Shown: positions 15,913 through 23,594 of the stretch, piece by piece
Position numbering within the stretch: the first letter of the stretch is position 1
How the letters are laid out: each line of letters begins with the position of its first letter
Source of the DNA: Deltaproteobacteria bacterium
GTDB taxonomy: Bacteria; Myxococcota_A; UBA796; SXON01
Direction of reading: 5' to 3'
Assembly: GCA_947484175.1 (NCBI GenBank)
Contig: CANKOI010000043.1
Span: forward strand, 1 to 34,063
Length of the DNA stretch: 34,063 nucleotides
Position numbers and translations under genes: made by a program
The notes under the pieces: model-generated
What the model was told of the DNA's origin: nothing
Seen by the model: only the letters and a program-made list of their open reading frames with translations
The model's database searches: none

Positions 15913-17613
15913 ATGAGCACGCACATCTCCGTGTCCGACCTGCCCCGAGTGCGCGACGTGGCGCTCACGCTTGCCGGGCACGGTTTCGGCGAGCTCAGCC
16001 GGATCCTCGGCATGGAGGCAGCCACGAGCGCGACAAAGGAGCCGGTGGCCCGACGTATCCGACTCGCGCTCGCAGATCTTGGTCCCACCTTCATCAAGCT
16101 CGGCCAGGTGCTCTCCGTCCGTCCGGACATTCTGCCCGCTGCCGTCCTCACGGAACTGGCGGAACTGCAGGACAACGCGCCGCGCGTTCCGTTCGAGCAG
16201 GTCCGCACGGTGGTGGAGGAGGAGCTCGGTCGCCCGCTTGCGGAGGTCTTTGAACGCTTCGACGAGATGCCGCTGGCCAGCGCGTCGATTGCGCAAGTTC
16301 ACGCCGGACGCCTGCACGATGGACGCGAAGTGGCCGTGAAGGTTCAGCGGCCGGGAATCCCGGCGTTGCTCCAGAGCGACCTCCACATCCTCTACACGCT
16401 GGCACGACTGGTCGAGGGGCAGGTACAGGTGCCCGGGCTCTACACTCCCGTAGAAATCGTCCAGGAGTTCGAGCTTGCAATCCAAACAGAGCTCGACTTT
16501 CTCCAAGAGGCCCGGGCGGCGGCCCGGTTCCGCAAGAACCATCAGGCGATCGAGGGCGTGGTGATTCCGGAAGTGTACGTCGAACTGTGCACTCGACGCG
16601 TCTTGGTGATGGAGAAGATGGTTGGGCAGAAGCTCAAGGAGGTCGAGGGGGGGAGCGACGAGGGCAGAGCGGCCATGCGGAAGTTGATTGAGAGCTGGTA
16701 CTACCAGCTGTTCGAACACGGCTTCTTTCACGGCGATCCCCACCCGGGGAACATTCTCGTGCTCGATGGCGGCCGAATCTGCTTTCTCGACTTTGGCCTC
16801 ACGGGAACCCTCACCGCCCAGATGCAGGACGTGCTGACCGACATTTTCGCCGGGCTGGTGTTTCACGATTCCGAGAGCGTGGCCATGGCCGTCTACCGGG
16901 CCGGCGCCACCTCGGAGCGGGTCGACCTCAAAGCGTTCCGGAACGAGATCGACCGGCTCATGGCGAAGTACCACGGCGCTTCCCTCACGGACCTCGGCGC
17001 CCGCGGCTCGTTGATGGAGTTCATCGAGGTCGCCACGCGCTACCGCATCCAGCTCCCGCGTGAGTTCGCGGTGGTGGCGAGGGCGGGCAGTCTCGTCGAC
17101 GGGGTAGCGAAACGCCTCCTCCCCGACACCGACATCGTCGAGGAGGTTCGCCCCTGGGCCCAACGGCTCGTCACGCGACGATTCGGCCCCGAACGGCTCG
17201 GCGCCGACACGCTCCGCGTGCTTCAGCACGCGCAGACCGCCTTCCGCGACCTGCCCACCCAAGCAAACCAGCTCCTGAACGACCTCGAGAGGGGCCGCGT
17301 AGTCATCACCACGCGCGACCCCGAAGCCAACGACATGCGACTCGAACTCCGCCACGCGGCGGTGCGCATCTCCCTTGCCCTTTGTGCCTTAGCGCTCGCC
17401 GTGAGCGGCACGATCCTCATCGCAAGCTGGACGCCCATGCCCTGGGGCGTACCGCTGTGGCCCATCTTGGGGTTCGGGATCACCCTGATCGCGCTCGGGA
17501 TGTTCTTCGGGCTCGTGATGCACTGGCTCTTCGCCGCCCGCATCCACCCCCGCGAGTGGTACCGGCGCCTCAGAGCAGTCGTGAGATTCTTTGTCGGCGA
17601 TCGTAACGCCTGA
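15913..17613 (+). CDS. ABC1/UbiB (AarF)-family atypical kinase-like protein
   Basis: 566 residues. The family's KxGQ motif is FIKLGQVLSVRPDILP, the Ala-rich loop is ASIAQVHAGRLHDGREVAVK with the ATP-binding lysine, and the catalytic region HGFFHGDPHPGNILV and ICFLDFGLTG contains the conserved Asp and the DFG. Two membrane segments at the C-terminus (about 490-505 and 515-540) match the UbiB topology. Family members support ubiquinone biosynthesis or other prenyl-lipid handling through ATPase activity. Whether this one acts in ubiquinone, menaquinone or another lipid pathway is not visible, so no symbol is given. Confidence 0.92.
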   Translation: MSTHISVSDLPRVRDVALTLAGHGFGELSRILGMEAATSATKEPVARRIRLALADLGPTFIKLGQVLSVRPDILPAAVLTELAELQDNAPRVPFEQVRTVVEEELGRPLAEVFERFDEMPLASASIAQVHAGRLHDGREVAVKVQRPGIPALLQSDLHILYTLARLVEGQVQVPGLYTPVEIVQEFELAIQTELDFLQEARAAARFRKNHQAIEGVVIPEVYVELCTRRVLVMEKMVGQKLKEVEGGSDEGRAAMRKLIESWYYQLFEHGFFHGDPHPGNILVLDGGRICFLDFGLTGTLTAQMQDVLTDIFAGLVFHDSESVAMAVYRAGATSERVDLKAFRNEIDRLMAKYHGASLTDLGARGSLMEFIEVATRYRIQLPREFAVVARAGSLVDGVAKRLLPDTDIVEEVRPWAQRLVTRRFGPERLGADTLRVLQHAQTAFRDLPTQANQLLNDLERGRVVITTRDPEANDMRLELRHAAVRISLALCALALAVSGTILIASWTPMPWGVPLWPILGFGITLIALGMFFGLVMHWLFAARIHPREWYRRLRAVVRFFVGDRNA

Positions 17614-17628
17614 ACCAATCGAATCCGA

Positions 17629-17657
17629 GAGTCCCCCCCCCGCACGGGGCAGGACTC
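17629..17657 (+). terminator. Hairpin after the ABC1/UbiB-family gene
   Basis: GAGTCC at 17629-17634 pairs with GGACTC at 17652-17657, with an inner CCCC/GGGG pairing around a GCAC loop. It begins 15 bases after the stop codon. No T tract follows, so it is a candidate terminator by position and stability only. The rest of the 17614-17721 gap shows nothing else apart from a GGAG ribosome site for the next gene. Confidence 0.45.
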
Positions 17658-17710
17658 CTACACGTGGGAGCGGCCCCGCGCCGGCCTCCGGGCTACGTCT
17701 GGGCTGGATC

Positions 17711-17714
17711 GGAG
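17711..17714 (+). promoter_or_regulatory. Ribosome binding site for a GTG start
   Basis: GGAG at 17711-17714 lies 7 bases before the GTG at 17722 and supports that start. Confidence 0.5.
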
Positions 17715-17721
17715 TGCTGCC

Positions 17722-19422
17722 GTGGCTGGATCAACGAACCCCTTTCGCCAAGGCGACGTCGTCGCAAAGAAGTACGAAGTCGAAAGCCAGCTTGGGGCGG
17801 GGCCGACGGGCGTCACCTACGCGGCTCGATCCCTAGGGTCGGGCAAGAAGGTGTGCGTCAAGGTGCTCTCGGGCTCGTCCGTGGGGCTCGGGGCGGGCGG
17901 CGCAGCCCTCGAGAGGGTGCAGGCGGTGCGCAGCGATGCGCTTGTTCCCCTGCTCGAGGTTGGGGAGCACGGCGGTTCTCTGTATGTTGTGACGGAGTTC
18001 TTCGAGGCGGAGTCGCTCCGTCGCCTGATGGATCGGTACGCGGGCGAGAGGAAACCGTTCACGCTCCAAGAGGCCTGCCAGATTGTCGTGCGGGTGCTTG
18101 AGGCGGCTGAGGTCGCTCACCGTGCGGGCATGGTGCATCGCCACATCAAGCCGGCCAACGTGCTGGTAAACACCAGAATCGTCGGCCCAGGCGAGGGTAA
18201 ATCCGTGCGCACGGTGAAACTCGATGGTCTCGGGTTCTCCGAAATGATCCAGCCAGGCACCCTTGCCGAGGGTCTGGTCGATCGCCCCGACGTTCGGTAC
18301 CTCGCGCCCGAGCTGGCTTCGCCCTCGTCAGGCGGCACGGTGCAGACCGACATCTACTCGGTCGGCGTGATGTTCTACGAGCTCCTGTGCGGGCAGACGC
18401 CGATGGGCACCTATCTGCCCCCGTCCCACGTGCGTGAAGACCTCACCAAGCACGTGGACGACATCGTCGACATCGCGATCAGCGCCAACGCGGAGGACCG
18501 CTACCTCTCCGCCCGCGACATGATCAACGACGTGCAACGCAGTTTCACGGACGACGACAAGCCGGCTGCGCGTACGAGCCTCCGGGCCATCGGAATGGTC
18601 GTTGGCGGCAGCGTACTTGGAACCTTGGCTATCGTCGGGTTCTTCGCGATGAACGACCCTGTAAAGAAGGCTCACAGCGACGACAAGGCGCTGCGCGCGA
18701 AGATTGTGAACGAAAACCCCATCGACGCCGCCCAGATGGAGGCGAAGGGCGCCGGCCACCCGAACATGGCGTACATCCCCAAAGGGAGCATGATCGTGGG
18801 GCGGATGCATGGTGAAAACAGCAAGGTGGCCCAGCCCACAGAGCCGCTCGCCCAAGTGGCCCAAGTGGGCTCTTTCTACATCGACCTGTTCGAGTTCCCC
18901 AACGAAGTGGGGGCCTTTCCCGTGGTGAACAAGTCGCGGGCGGAGGCCGAAGCCCAGTGCGCCACGCGCGGGAAGCGGCTTTGCTCCGCGATGGAGTGGG
19001 AGCGCGCCTGCAAGGGCCCGGAAATGGACACCTACGGCTACGGCACCAGCTACGTAGCGGCAACCTGTGGCTCCCAGCCAGGCGGCGACAAGGACCGCGA
19101 CGACCACCTCGACCGCGCCTCCGGCTCCTTCGAGGGGTGCAAATCCGGCTGGGGGGTCTACGACCTCTCGGGCGGCGCGATGGAGTGGGTGGCGCGCAGC
19201 GGCTCCGACCCGCGCCTCGGTCACCATAAGGGCGGCAAACTCACCCAACCCGAGCAGGGATTCCGTTGTGCGTTCGTCACCGAGGTGCGAGTGACCGACA
19301 CGAACCGGGCCACCGCCTTCCGCTGCTGCATGGACGACGACGGGCAGTTGCCGATCGACCCATCCGCCCCGCCGCCGGCACCAGCCGTGCCCGCCGAAGC
19401 CCCAGCAACGCCGGCGCCGTAG
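17722..19422 (+). CDS. Ser/Thr kinase-like (probable pseudokinase) fused to an FGE/sulfatase-modifying-factor-like domain
   Basis: 566 residues. Residues 18-275 form a eukaryotic-type kinase fold: glycine loop LGAGPTGVTYAA, ATP lysine K47 (VCVKV), APE-like LAPELAS and DIYSVGVMFYELL. The catalytic loop reads HRHIKPANVLV: the essential Asp of HRD is His141 (CAC at 18142-18144). The DFG is DGL at 168-170, keeping the Asp. Phosphotransfer is thus probably lost while nucleotide binding may persist. A membrane segment (about 288-309) follows, then an FGE-like domain (about 345-538) with GKRLCSAMEWERAC, GGAMEWVA and GFRCAFV, plus a second RCC near the end. The latter domain is Cys-rich and lacks an obvious catalytic Cys pair, so binding rather than formylglycine formation is likely. 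The tail is Pro/Ala-rich. Confidence 0.85.
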   Translation: MAGSTNPFRQGDVVAKKYEVESQLGAGPTGVTYAARSLGSGKKVCVKVLSGSSVGLGAGGAALERVQAVRSDALVPLLEVGEHGGSLYVVTEFFEAESLRRLMDRYAGERKPFTLQEACQIVVRVLEAAEVAHRAGMVHRHIKPANVLVNTRIVGPGEGKSVRTVKLDGLGFSEMIQPGTLAEGLVDRPDVRYLAPELASPSSGGTVQTDIYSVGVMFYELLCGQTPMGTYLPPSHVREDLTKHVDDIVDIAISANAEDRYLSARDMINDVQRSFTDDDKPAARTSLRAIGMVVGGSVLGTLAIVGFFAMNDPVKKAHSDDKALRAKIVNENPIDAAQMEAKGAGHPNMAYIPKGSMIVGRMHGENSKVAQPTEPLAQVAQVGSFYIDLFEFPNEVGAFPVVNKSRAEAEAQCATRGKRLCSAMEWERACKGPEMDTYGYGTSYVAATCGSQPGGDKDRDDHLDRASGSFEGCKSGWGVYDLSGGAMEWVARSGSDPRLGHHKGGKLTQPEQGFRCAFVTEVRVTDTNRATAFRCCMDDDGQLPIDPSAPPPAPAVPAEAPATPAP

Positions 19423-19426
19423 CCGC

Positions 19427-20218
19427 TCAGCGCCCCTGCCGCTGCGGGGGCCGCTGCCCGTAGAGTGCGGCCGCCTCACGCAGCTCCTGCCTCACGATCC
19501 CGTACACCCCGGGGTCATAGGTCAGCGCCGTATGTCCGACCCCCTGTACCAACCGGTTCTTCATCGAGGTTTCACCGGGCTTGGGCGCGAGTACGCTGGC
19601 CCACCACGGGCACACGACGTCGTGCTTGCTGTGCACACTCACCAGCGGCACGTCGGCCGGAAAGATGTCGGCCTTCAGCCTGCTCACGAAGCGACTGTTC
19701 GGGAGGAGGTCCCACGGGCTGCGGGAGATCGCCCCCAGCCCCATGAGCGCCACCGCCACGGCCGCCGTAGGGGTGCCGTGGTGGGGGGTGCCGAGCGTGA
19801 CCACCGACTTCACGCGCGGGCCGCCCCCGAGGTGCTGCACGTACTCCCGCGCGATGAGGCCGCCCTTGCTGTGCCCCACGATGTGAAAACTGCGCAGTCC
19901 GGTGCGTTGGCACAACCGCTCCAGCTTCTCCGCCACCCGCTCGGCGAGGTCCTGCGGGCGGTGGGTGTTGAGGCCGAACACCCCGCCGAGGTCGAACGAC
20001 AGCACCCCGAACCCATCGAACCGCAAGCGATCCTCCATCACTTCCCACACGTTCCGCGTCTGGAAGAAGCCCTGAAGCAGAAGCACCGCCTCGGGGAAGC
20101 TGGCGAAGTCGTCGCGCCGCACGATTCGGTTCGCGCCGCCGTACACGCCGCGCAGGCTGCCGAGTTGATCCCGCAGGAGGCGCCAGGTGCGGATCGCCGA
20201 GGTGGGCTTGTTCACCAC
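19427..20218 (-). CDS. Alpha/beta-hydrolase, lipase-like
   Basis: 263 residues. The nucleophile elbow is VGHSKGG (S117), the acid is D200 in VHSKHDVV and the histidine is H229 in GVGHTAL, giving a full Ser-Asp-His triad. The oxyanion-side segment LLLQGFFQTRNVW and TLGTPHHGTP are typical of class 2-type triacylglycerol lipases and related esterases. No signal peptide or lipobox is present, so it is probably cytoplasmic or membrane-peripheral. Start GTG at 20218 (a second GTG follows immediately). It ends 4 bases from the kinase-like gene in a tail-to-tail arrangement. Confidence 0.88.
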   Translation of the reverse strand: MVNKPTSAIRTWRLLRDQLGSLRGVYGGANRIVRRDDFASFPEAVLLLQGFFQTRNVWEVMEDRLRFDGFGVLSFDLGGVFGLNTHRPQDLAERVAEKLERLCQRTGLRSFHIVGHSKGGLIAREYVQHLGGGPRVKSVVTLGTPHHGTPTAAVAVALMGLGAISRSPWDLLPNSRFVSRLKADIFPADVPLVSVHSKHDVVCPWWASVLAPKPGETSMKNRLVQGVGHTALTYDPGVYGIVRQELREAAALYGQRPPQRQGR

Positions 20219-20251
20219 GCTCCGGTCTATCCCGCCGACCCTCGCTGAGCG

Positions 20252-20260
20252 TGGTACCTT
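20252..20260 (+). promoter_or_regulatory. Possible extended -10 promoter element
   Basis: TGGTACCTT at 20252-20260 fits an extended -10 (TGn plus TACCTT). No good -35 lies upstream. A GAGG at 20270-20273 gives a ribosome site 7 bases before the ATG at 20281. It would drive the lipoprotein gene and perhaps purM. Confidence 0.3.
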
Positions 20261-20280
20261 GCGGCGAACGAGGTTTGACG

Positions 20281-20802
20281 ATGCGCACCCTTCCCTTCCT
20301 TTGTCTCCTCCTTCTGGCGTGTGGCGAAGAGCAGAAAGAAGACTCCGGCAACGGCAGCCTCAACCCCGCCGACACCGCCCCCGACTGCATGGGTACTCCG
20401 CCGGTGATCGAAGACTTGACTGCGCAGGAGGGCGGCATCATCTCGGGGAGCGACGGCGAAGACGACGCGCCCAGCATCCTGCTGATCATCGACTTCACCG
20501 ACGAAGACGGCGATGCCCATGTGCTTGCCATGGACATCTGGTTCGACGACACCATCGATGGCACCGTCGACACCAGCGGTGCCGCCGATATGGTACTCGA
20601 TCCCACGGCAATGACCGATTCCGCGGACCGCCCGGTCGAAGAGTGCGCGGGCGACGGGGGCTCCCTCGGGCTCAGCCTCGGCGTTACCGGCGCCGATCTC
20701 GCCTACGAAACCACCTACGACTTTGGCGTGGTGTTGATCGACAACGCCGACCTCCGCTCCGAGCCCGCCTTCGTCACCGCGACCACCCCGCCCCCGCTCT
20801 GA
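20281..20802 (+). CDS. Lipoprotein with acidic beta-rich domain
   Basis: 173 residues. The signal MRTLPFLCLLLLAC has a lipobox with Cys at residue 14. The ATG at 20281 is preferred over an in-frame start at 20251 because it begins the signal peptide and has a GAGG upstream. The mature protein starts with an Asp/Asn/Gly linker (EDSGNGSLNPADTAPD) and holds FTDEDGDAHVLAMDIWFDD, resembling a PKD/cadherin-like calcium-binding strand pair, and a final YETTYDFGVVLIDN strand. Function unknown; probably a surface lipoprotein. It lies 35 bases before purM. Confidence 0.8.
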   Translation: MRTLPFLCLLLLACGEEQKEDSGNGSLNPADTAPDCMGTPPVIEDLTAQEGGIISGSDGEDDAPSILLIIDFTDEDGDAHVLAMDIWFDDTIDGTVDTSGAADMVLDPTAMTDSADRPVEECAGDGGSLGLSLGVTGADLAYETTYDFGVVLIDNADLRSEPAFVTATTPPPL

Positions 20803-20837
20803 CCGCAGTCGGCTGCCCGCCGCGTTAGCCGCGGCGC

Positions 20838-21845
20838 ATGAGTCGAGACGCCTACCGTGACGCCGGGGTTGACATCGAAGCGGGCGACGAAGTGGTCGAT
20901 CGCATCGGCAAACACGTGCGCTCCACCTACCGCGATGGCGTGGTGGGCGACATCGGCGGCTTCGGCGGCTTCTTCCAGGTGCCCTCACGCTACAAGGAGC
21001 CGCTGCTCGTAGCCGGCACCGACGGCGTGGGCACCAAGCTGCTTCTGGCCCAGCAGCTCCAGAACCCGCACACCATCGGCATCGATCTGGTCGCGATGTG
21101 CGTGAACGACGTGGCGGTGTGCGGGGCCGAGCCGCTGTTCTTTCTCGACTACTTTGCCACCGGCAAACTCGAGCCGGCCGAAGCCGAGGCGGTGGTGGCG
21201 GGCATCTGCGAGGGCTGCCGCCAGGCCGGCTGCGCGCTCATCGGTGGAGAAACCGCCGAAATGCCCGGGATGTACGCCCCAAGGCACTACGACCTCGCGG
21301 GCTTCTGTGTGGGCGTGGTGGAGCGCAGCCAGGTGATGAACGGCCAGAACATCGAGGTGGGCGACCAGCTGGTGGGGCTTCCGAGCAGCGGCGTGCACAG
21401 CAACGGCTTCTCGCTCGTTCGCCATCTACTCGGCGGGTACGACATGCAGGCCGACGACTGGGGCTTAGGCGCCCCGCTCGGCGAAGTGCTGTTGCGCCCC
21501 ACACGCATCTACGTGCGCGAGCTCCTCGATCTGCGGGAACGGTTCCCTCTCCGGGGTGCCGTTCACATCACGGGCGGTGGCTTCACCGGCAACGTTCCTC
21601 GCGTGCTCCCGAAGGGGCTTGGCGCGGTGATGCACAAGGGCACGTGGAACGAGTTGCCCATCTTCGCCCTCCTGCGCGCCGCCGGAAACCTGTCCGACGA
21701 AGAGATGTACCGGACGTTCAACTGCGGGCTCGGAATGGTGTTGGTCGTCCCGCAAACGCACGCGGCCGCCCTCGCCGAGGCCGCTGGCGGCACGATCGTA
21801 GGCGAGGTCGTCGCCGACCCCTTAGGCAATTGCGTGGTGCGCTGA
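20838..21845 (+). CDS. purM: Phosphoribosylformylglycinamidine cyclo-ligase
   Basis: 335 residues, normal length. It converts formylglycinamidine ribonucleotide to aminoimidazole ribonucleotide with ATP in purine synthesis. The landmarks are YRDAGVDIEAGDEVVDRI, GTDGVGTKLLLA, MCVNDVAVCGAEPLFFLDYF, IGGETAEMPGMY, LVGLPSSGVHSNGFSLVR and HITGGGFTGNVPRVLP. All the ATP-binding and glycine-rich motifs are intact. The purN ATG lies 2 bases after its stop, so the pair is translated together. Confidence 0.97.
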   Translation: MSRDAYRDAGVDIEAGDEVVDRIGKHVRSTYRDGVVGDIGGFGGFFQVPSRYKEPLLVAGTDGVGTKLLLAQQLQNPHTIGIDLVAMCVNDVAVCGAEPLFFLDYFATGKLEPAEAEAVVAGICEGCRQAGCALIGGETAEMPGMYAPRHYDLAGFCVGVVERSQVMNGQNIEVGDQLVGLPSSGVHSNGFSLVRHLLGGYDMQADDWGLGAPLGEVLLRPTRIYVRELLDLRERFPLRGAVHITGGGFTGNVPRVLPKGLGAVMHKGTWNELPIFALLRAAGNLSDEEMYRTFNCGLGMVLVVPQTHAAALAEAAGGTIVGEVVADPLGNCVVR

Positions 21846-21847
21846 CC

Positions 21848-22495
21848 ATGTCCCGCACCGCCCGTGTGGGCGTGCTGGTTTCGGGCCGAGGGTCGAACCT
21901 TCAGACGCTGCTCGACGCCGCGGCCGACCCGTGGTTTCCCGCTGACATCACCGTTGTCGTGAGCAACGTTCCGGGCGCTTTCGCACTCGAGCGCGCTGCC
22001 GCTGCCGGTGTTCCGGCCCTGACGATCGACCATCGGGGCCGAGGCCGCGCGGAGTTCGAGGCGGAGTTGCTCGCCGCCCTCAGTGACGTCGACATCGTCT
22101 GCCTCGCCGGGTTCATGCGCGTGCTCACGCCGGGCTTCCTCAACGCGTTCCCAAACCGCGTGCTCAACATCCACCCGGCGCTGCTCCCCGCGTTTCCGGG
22201 CCTCCACGGGCCCGCTCAGGCCCTCGCGGCTGGCGTCACCCAAGCTGGCGCAACATGCCACCTCGTGGACGCCGGCGTGGACACCGGGCCGATCCTCGCG
22301 CAGGGGAGCGTCCCCGTGCTGCCCGGCGACACCGAAGAGAGCCTCGCCGCACGGATCCTTCCTCTGGAACACCGGCTCTTTCCGCTCGGCCTGCGCTGGT
22401 TGGCGGAGGGCCGGGTAACCGTGACCGACCGGCGGGCGCAGGTCGCGCTGCAGCCGGGTGAGTCGCGGTGGCTCTCCTTCAGTCCCCCAGCCTGA
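21848..22495 (+). CDS. purN: Phosphoribosylglycinamide formyltransferase
   Basis: 215 residues. It transfers a formyl group from 10-formyltetrahydrofolate to glycinamide ribonucleotide. The phosphate loop is VSGRGSNLQTLLDA. The catalytic Asn and His are in LNIHPALLPAFPGLHG and the Asp in LVDAGVDTGPILAQ. Start ATG at 21848. Its last 17 bases overlap the end of a convergent membrane protein gene. Confidence 0.96.
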   Translation: MSRTARVGVLVSGRGSNLQTLLDAAADPWFPADITVVVSNVPGAFALERAAAAGVPALTIDHRGRGRAEFEAELLAALSDVDIVCLAGFMRVLTPGFLNAFPNRVLNIHPALLPAFPGLHGPAQALAAGVTQAGATCHLVDAGVDTGPILAQGSVPVLPGDTEESLAARILPLEHRLFPLGLRWLAEGRVTVTDRRAQVALQPGESRWLSFSPPA

Positions 22496-23594
22496 GGAAG
22501 CTCCCCTCTTCCACAAGCGAAACTCCCGCCTCCGAAGCCTCCCGCCGTAGCCGGGCTGCGCCCCAGCCCGGCAACGCGGCGATGTCCACCACCACAGCAC
22601 CGCTCGCCGCGAAGGCGGCGGCGGGCTCGTCGCCGTCGTGCGCGAGCGCAAGCGAGGCGGCACGGGTGTCGATGCCGGCTTCGCTCCACCGGGCGAGGAG
22701 CACGAGGGCGGCTGCGTCGGCCTCGCGGGGGGGGCGGCAGCCGGCGGCGCGCGCTTGCGCCGCCGGCACTCGCCCGGCGTGCCACGGCGCCTCCGGCGCG
22801 GGAAAGAGCAGCGCGCCGCGGCAGGCCTCCGCCAACGCGAGGGTGCGCACCCCGCGAACCGCCGCGGGCCGCGGCCGCGCAGCGGCCGCCCCGCCCGCGG
22901 CGGCAAGCAGCGCGAGGGCGGCGAGCCAGCGGGGCTGGCGGCGCGCGAGCGCCGCCACAAGCCCAAAGAACAGCACCGCCAGCACCGGCGCGCCCGCAGA
23001 GAGCGCCGGACCCCAGGGTGGCGCGGCGGGGGGCGCAGGAACGGTGGCCTGCGCAACCGCGATCGGGAGCGCTTGGCGCGGCAGCGCCGCGCTCGACGAA
23101 CCCGTGACCGCCTCGCTCAGCGGGTGTAGCCAGCGCCCTTCCGTCCACGCTGCCGCTTCGCGCCAGCGTTCCGACTCCGACGGCGGCAGCGGGAACCACG
23201 CGCCGCCCGCCGCCCGGTACATCGGCACCGTGGTGCCCACGGCGGCGGACGCTTCGCTCCCCGGCAGCCCGGGTAGGTCGGCCTCGACGAGCGGCAGGAG
23301 CGCCCACGGGCCGAGCTGGGCGGCCAAGAGGATCGTCGTCGCCGCCTGCGAGGACAGCCCCCAGGTGCGCGCCCACCGCCAGCCGCCGTAGCCGGCGGCC
23401 CACAGCCCGAGGACGAAGATCGCGGGCACCGTGGAGAGCGGCGCGCCGGCGGGAAGCGCTCCGAAGAGCGCGAGACCGCCCGCGAGATCGCGAGGGTCCG
23501 GGCACACGCCGGCCCCTACCGCGACCCACCACAGGGCGGGCGCGAGGGCCGCGCCCGCGGCCGCTAGAAGCTCCCGGGGTTCGACGCGCTGCAC
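22479..23594 (-). CDS. Membrane protein of unknown function
   Basis: About 371 residues from a GTG at 23594, which overlaps the preceding lipase-like gene by 31 bases; starts as far as 23669 are possible. Four to five hydrophobic segments are seen (for example LLAAAGAALAPALWWVAVGA near the start, and PVLAVLFFGLVAALA in the middle). The region between carries a possible extracytoplasmic loop with FPLPPSESERWREAA. The C-terminal 130 residues are soluble (LALAEACRGALLFPAPEAPW, ASGAVVVDIAALPGW). Very Ala/Pro-rich. No family recognised. It is the last gene of the six-gene run starting at 29249. Confidence 0.65.
   Translation of the reverse strand: MQRVEPRELLAAAGAALAPALWWVAVGAGVCPDPRDLAGGLALFGALPAGAPLSTVPAIFVLGLWAAGYGGWRWARTWGLSSQAATTILLAAQLGPWALLPLVEADLPGLPGSEASAAVGTTVPMYRAAGGAWFPLPPSESERWREAAAWTEGRWLHPLSEAVTGSSSAALPRQALPIAVAQATVPAPPAAPPWGPALSAGAPVLAVLFFGLVAALARRQPRWLAALALLAAAGGAAAARPRPAAVRGVRTLALAEACRGALLFPAPEAPWHAGRVPAAQARAAGCRPPREADAAALVLLARWSEAGIDTRAASLALAHDGDEPAAAFAASGAVVVDIAALPGWGAARLRREASEAGVSLVEEGSFLRLGD

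Noticed and set aside
14403-17355. Two long minus-strand frames (14403-16208 and 15838-17355)
   Set aside because: They lie opposite proS and the ABC1/UbiB-family gene, whose motifs are unambiguous; their translations are His/Arg/Gly-rich with no family features, as expected of shadows in high-GC DNA.
17658-17700. A REP-like element around CGTGGGAGCGGCCCCGCG
   Set aside because: It resembles gammaproteobacterial REP sequences only by eye and I see no second good copy in the window.
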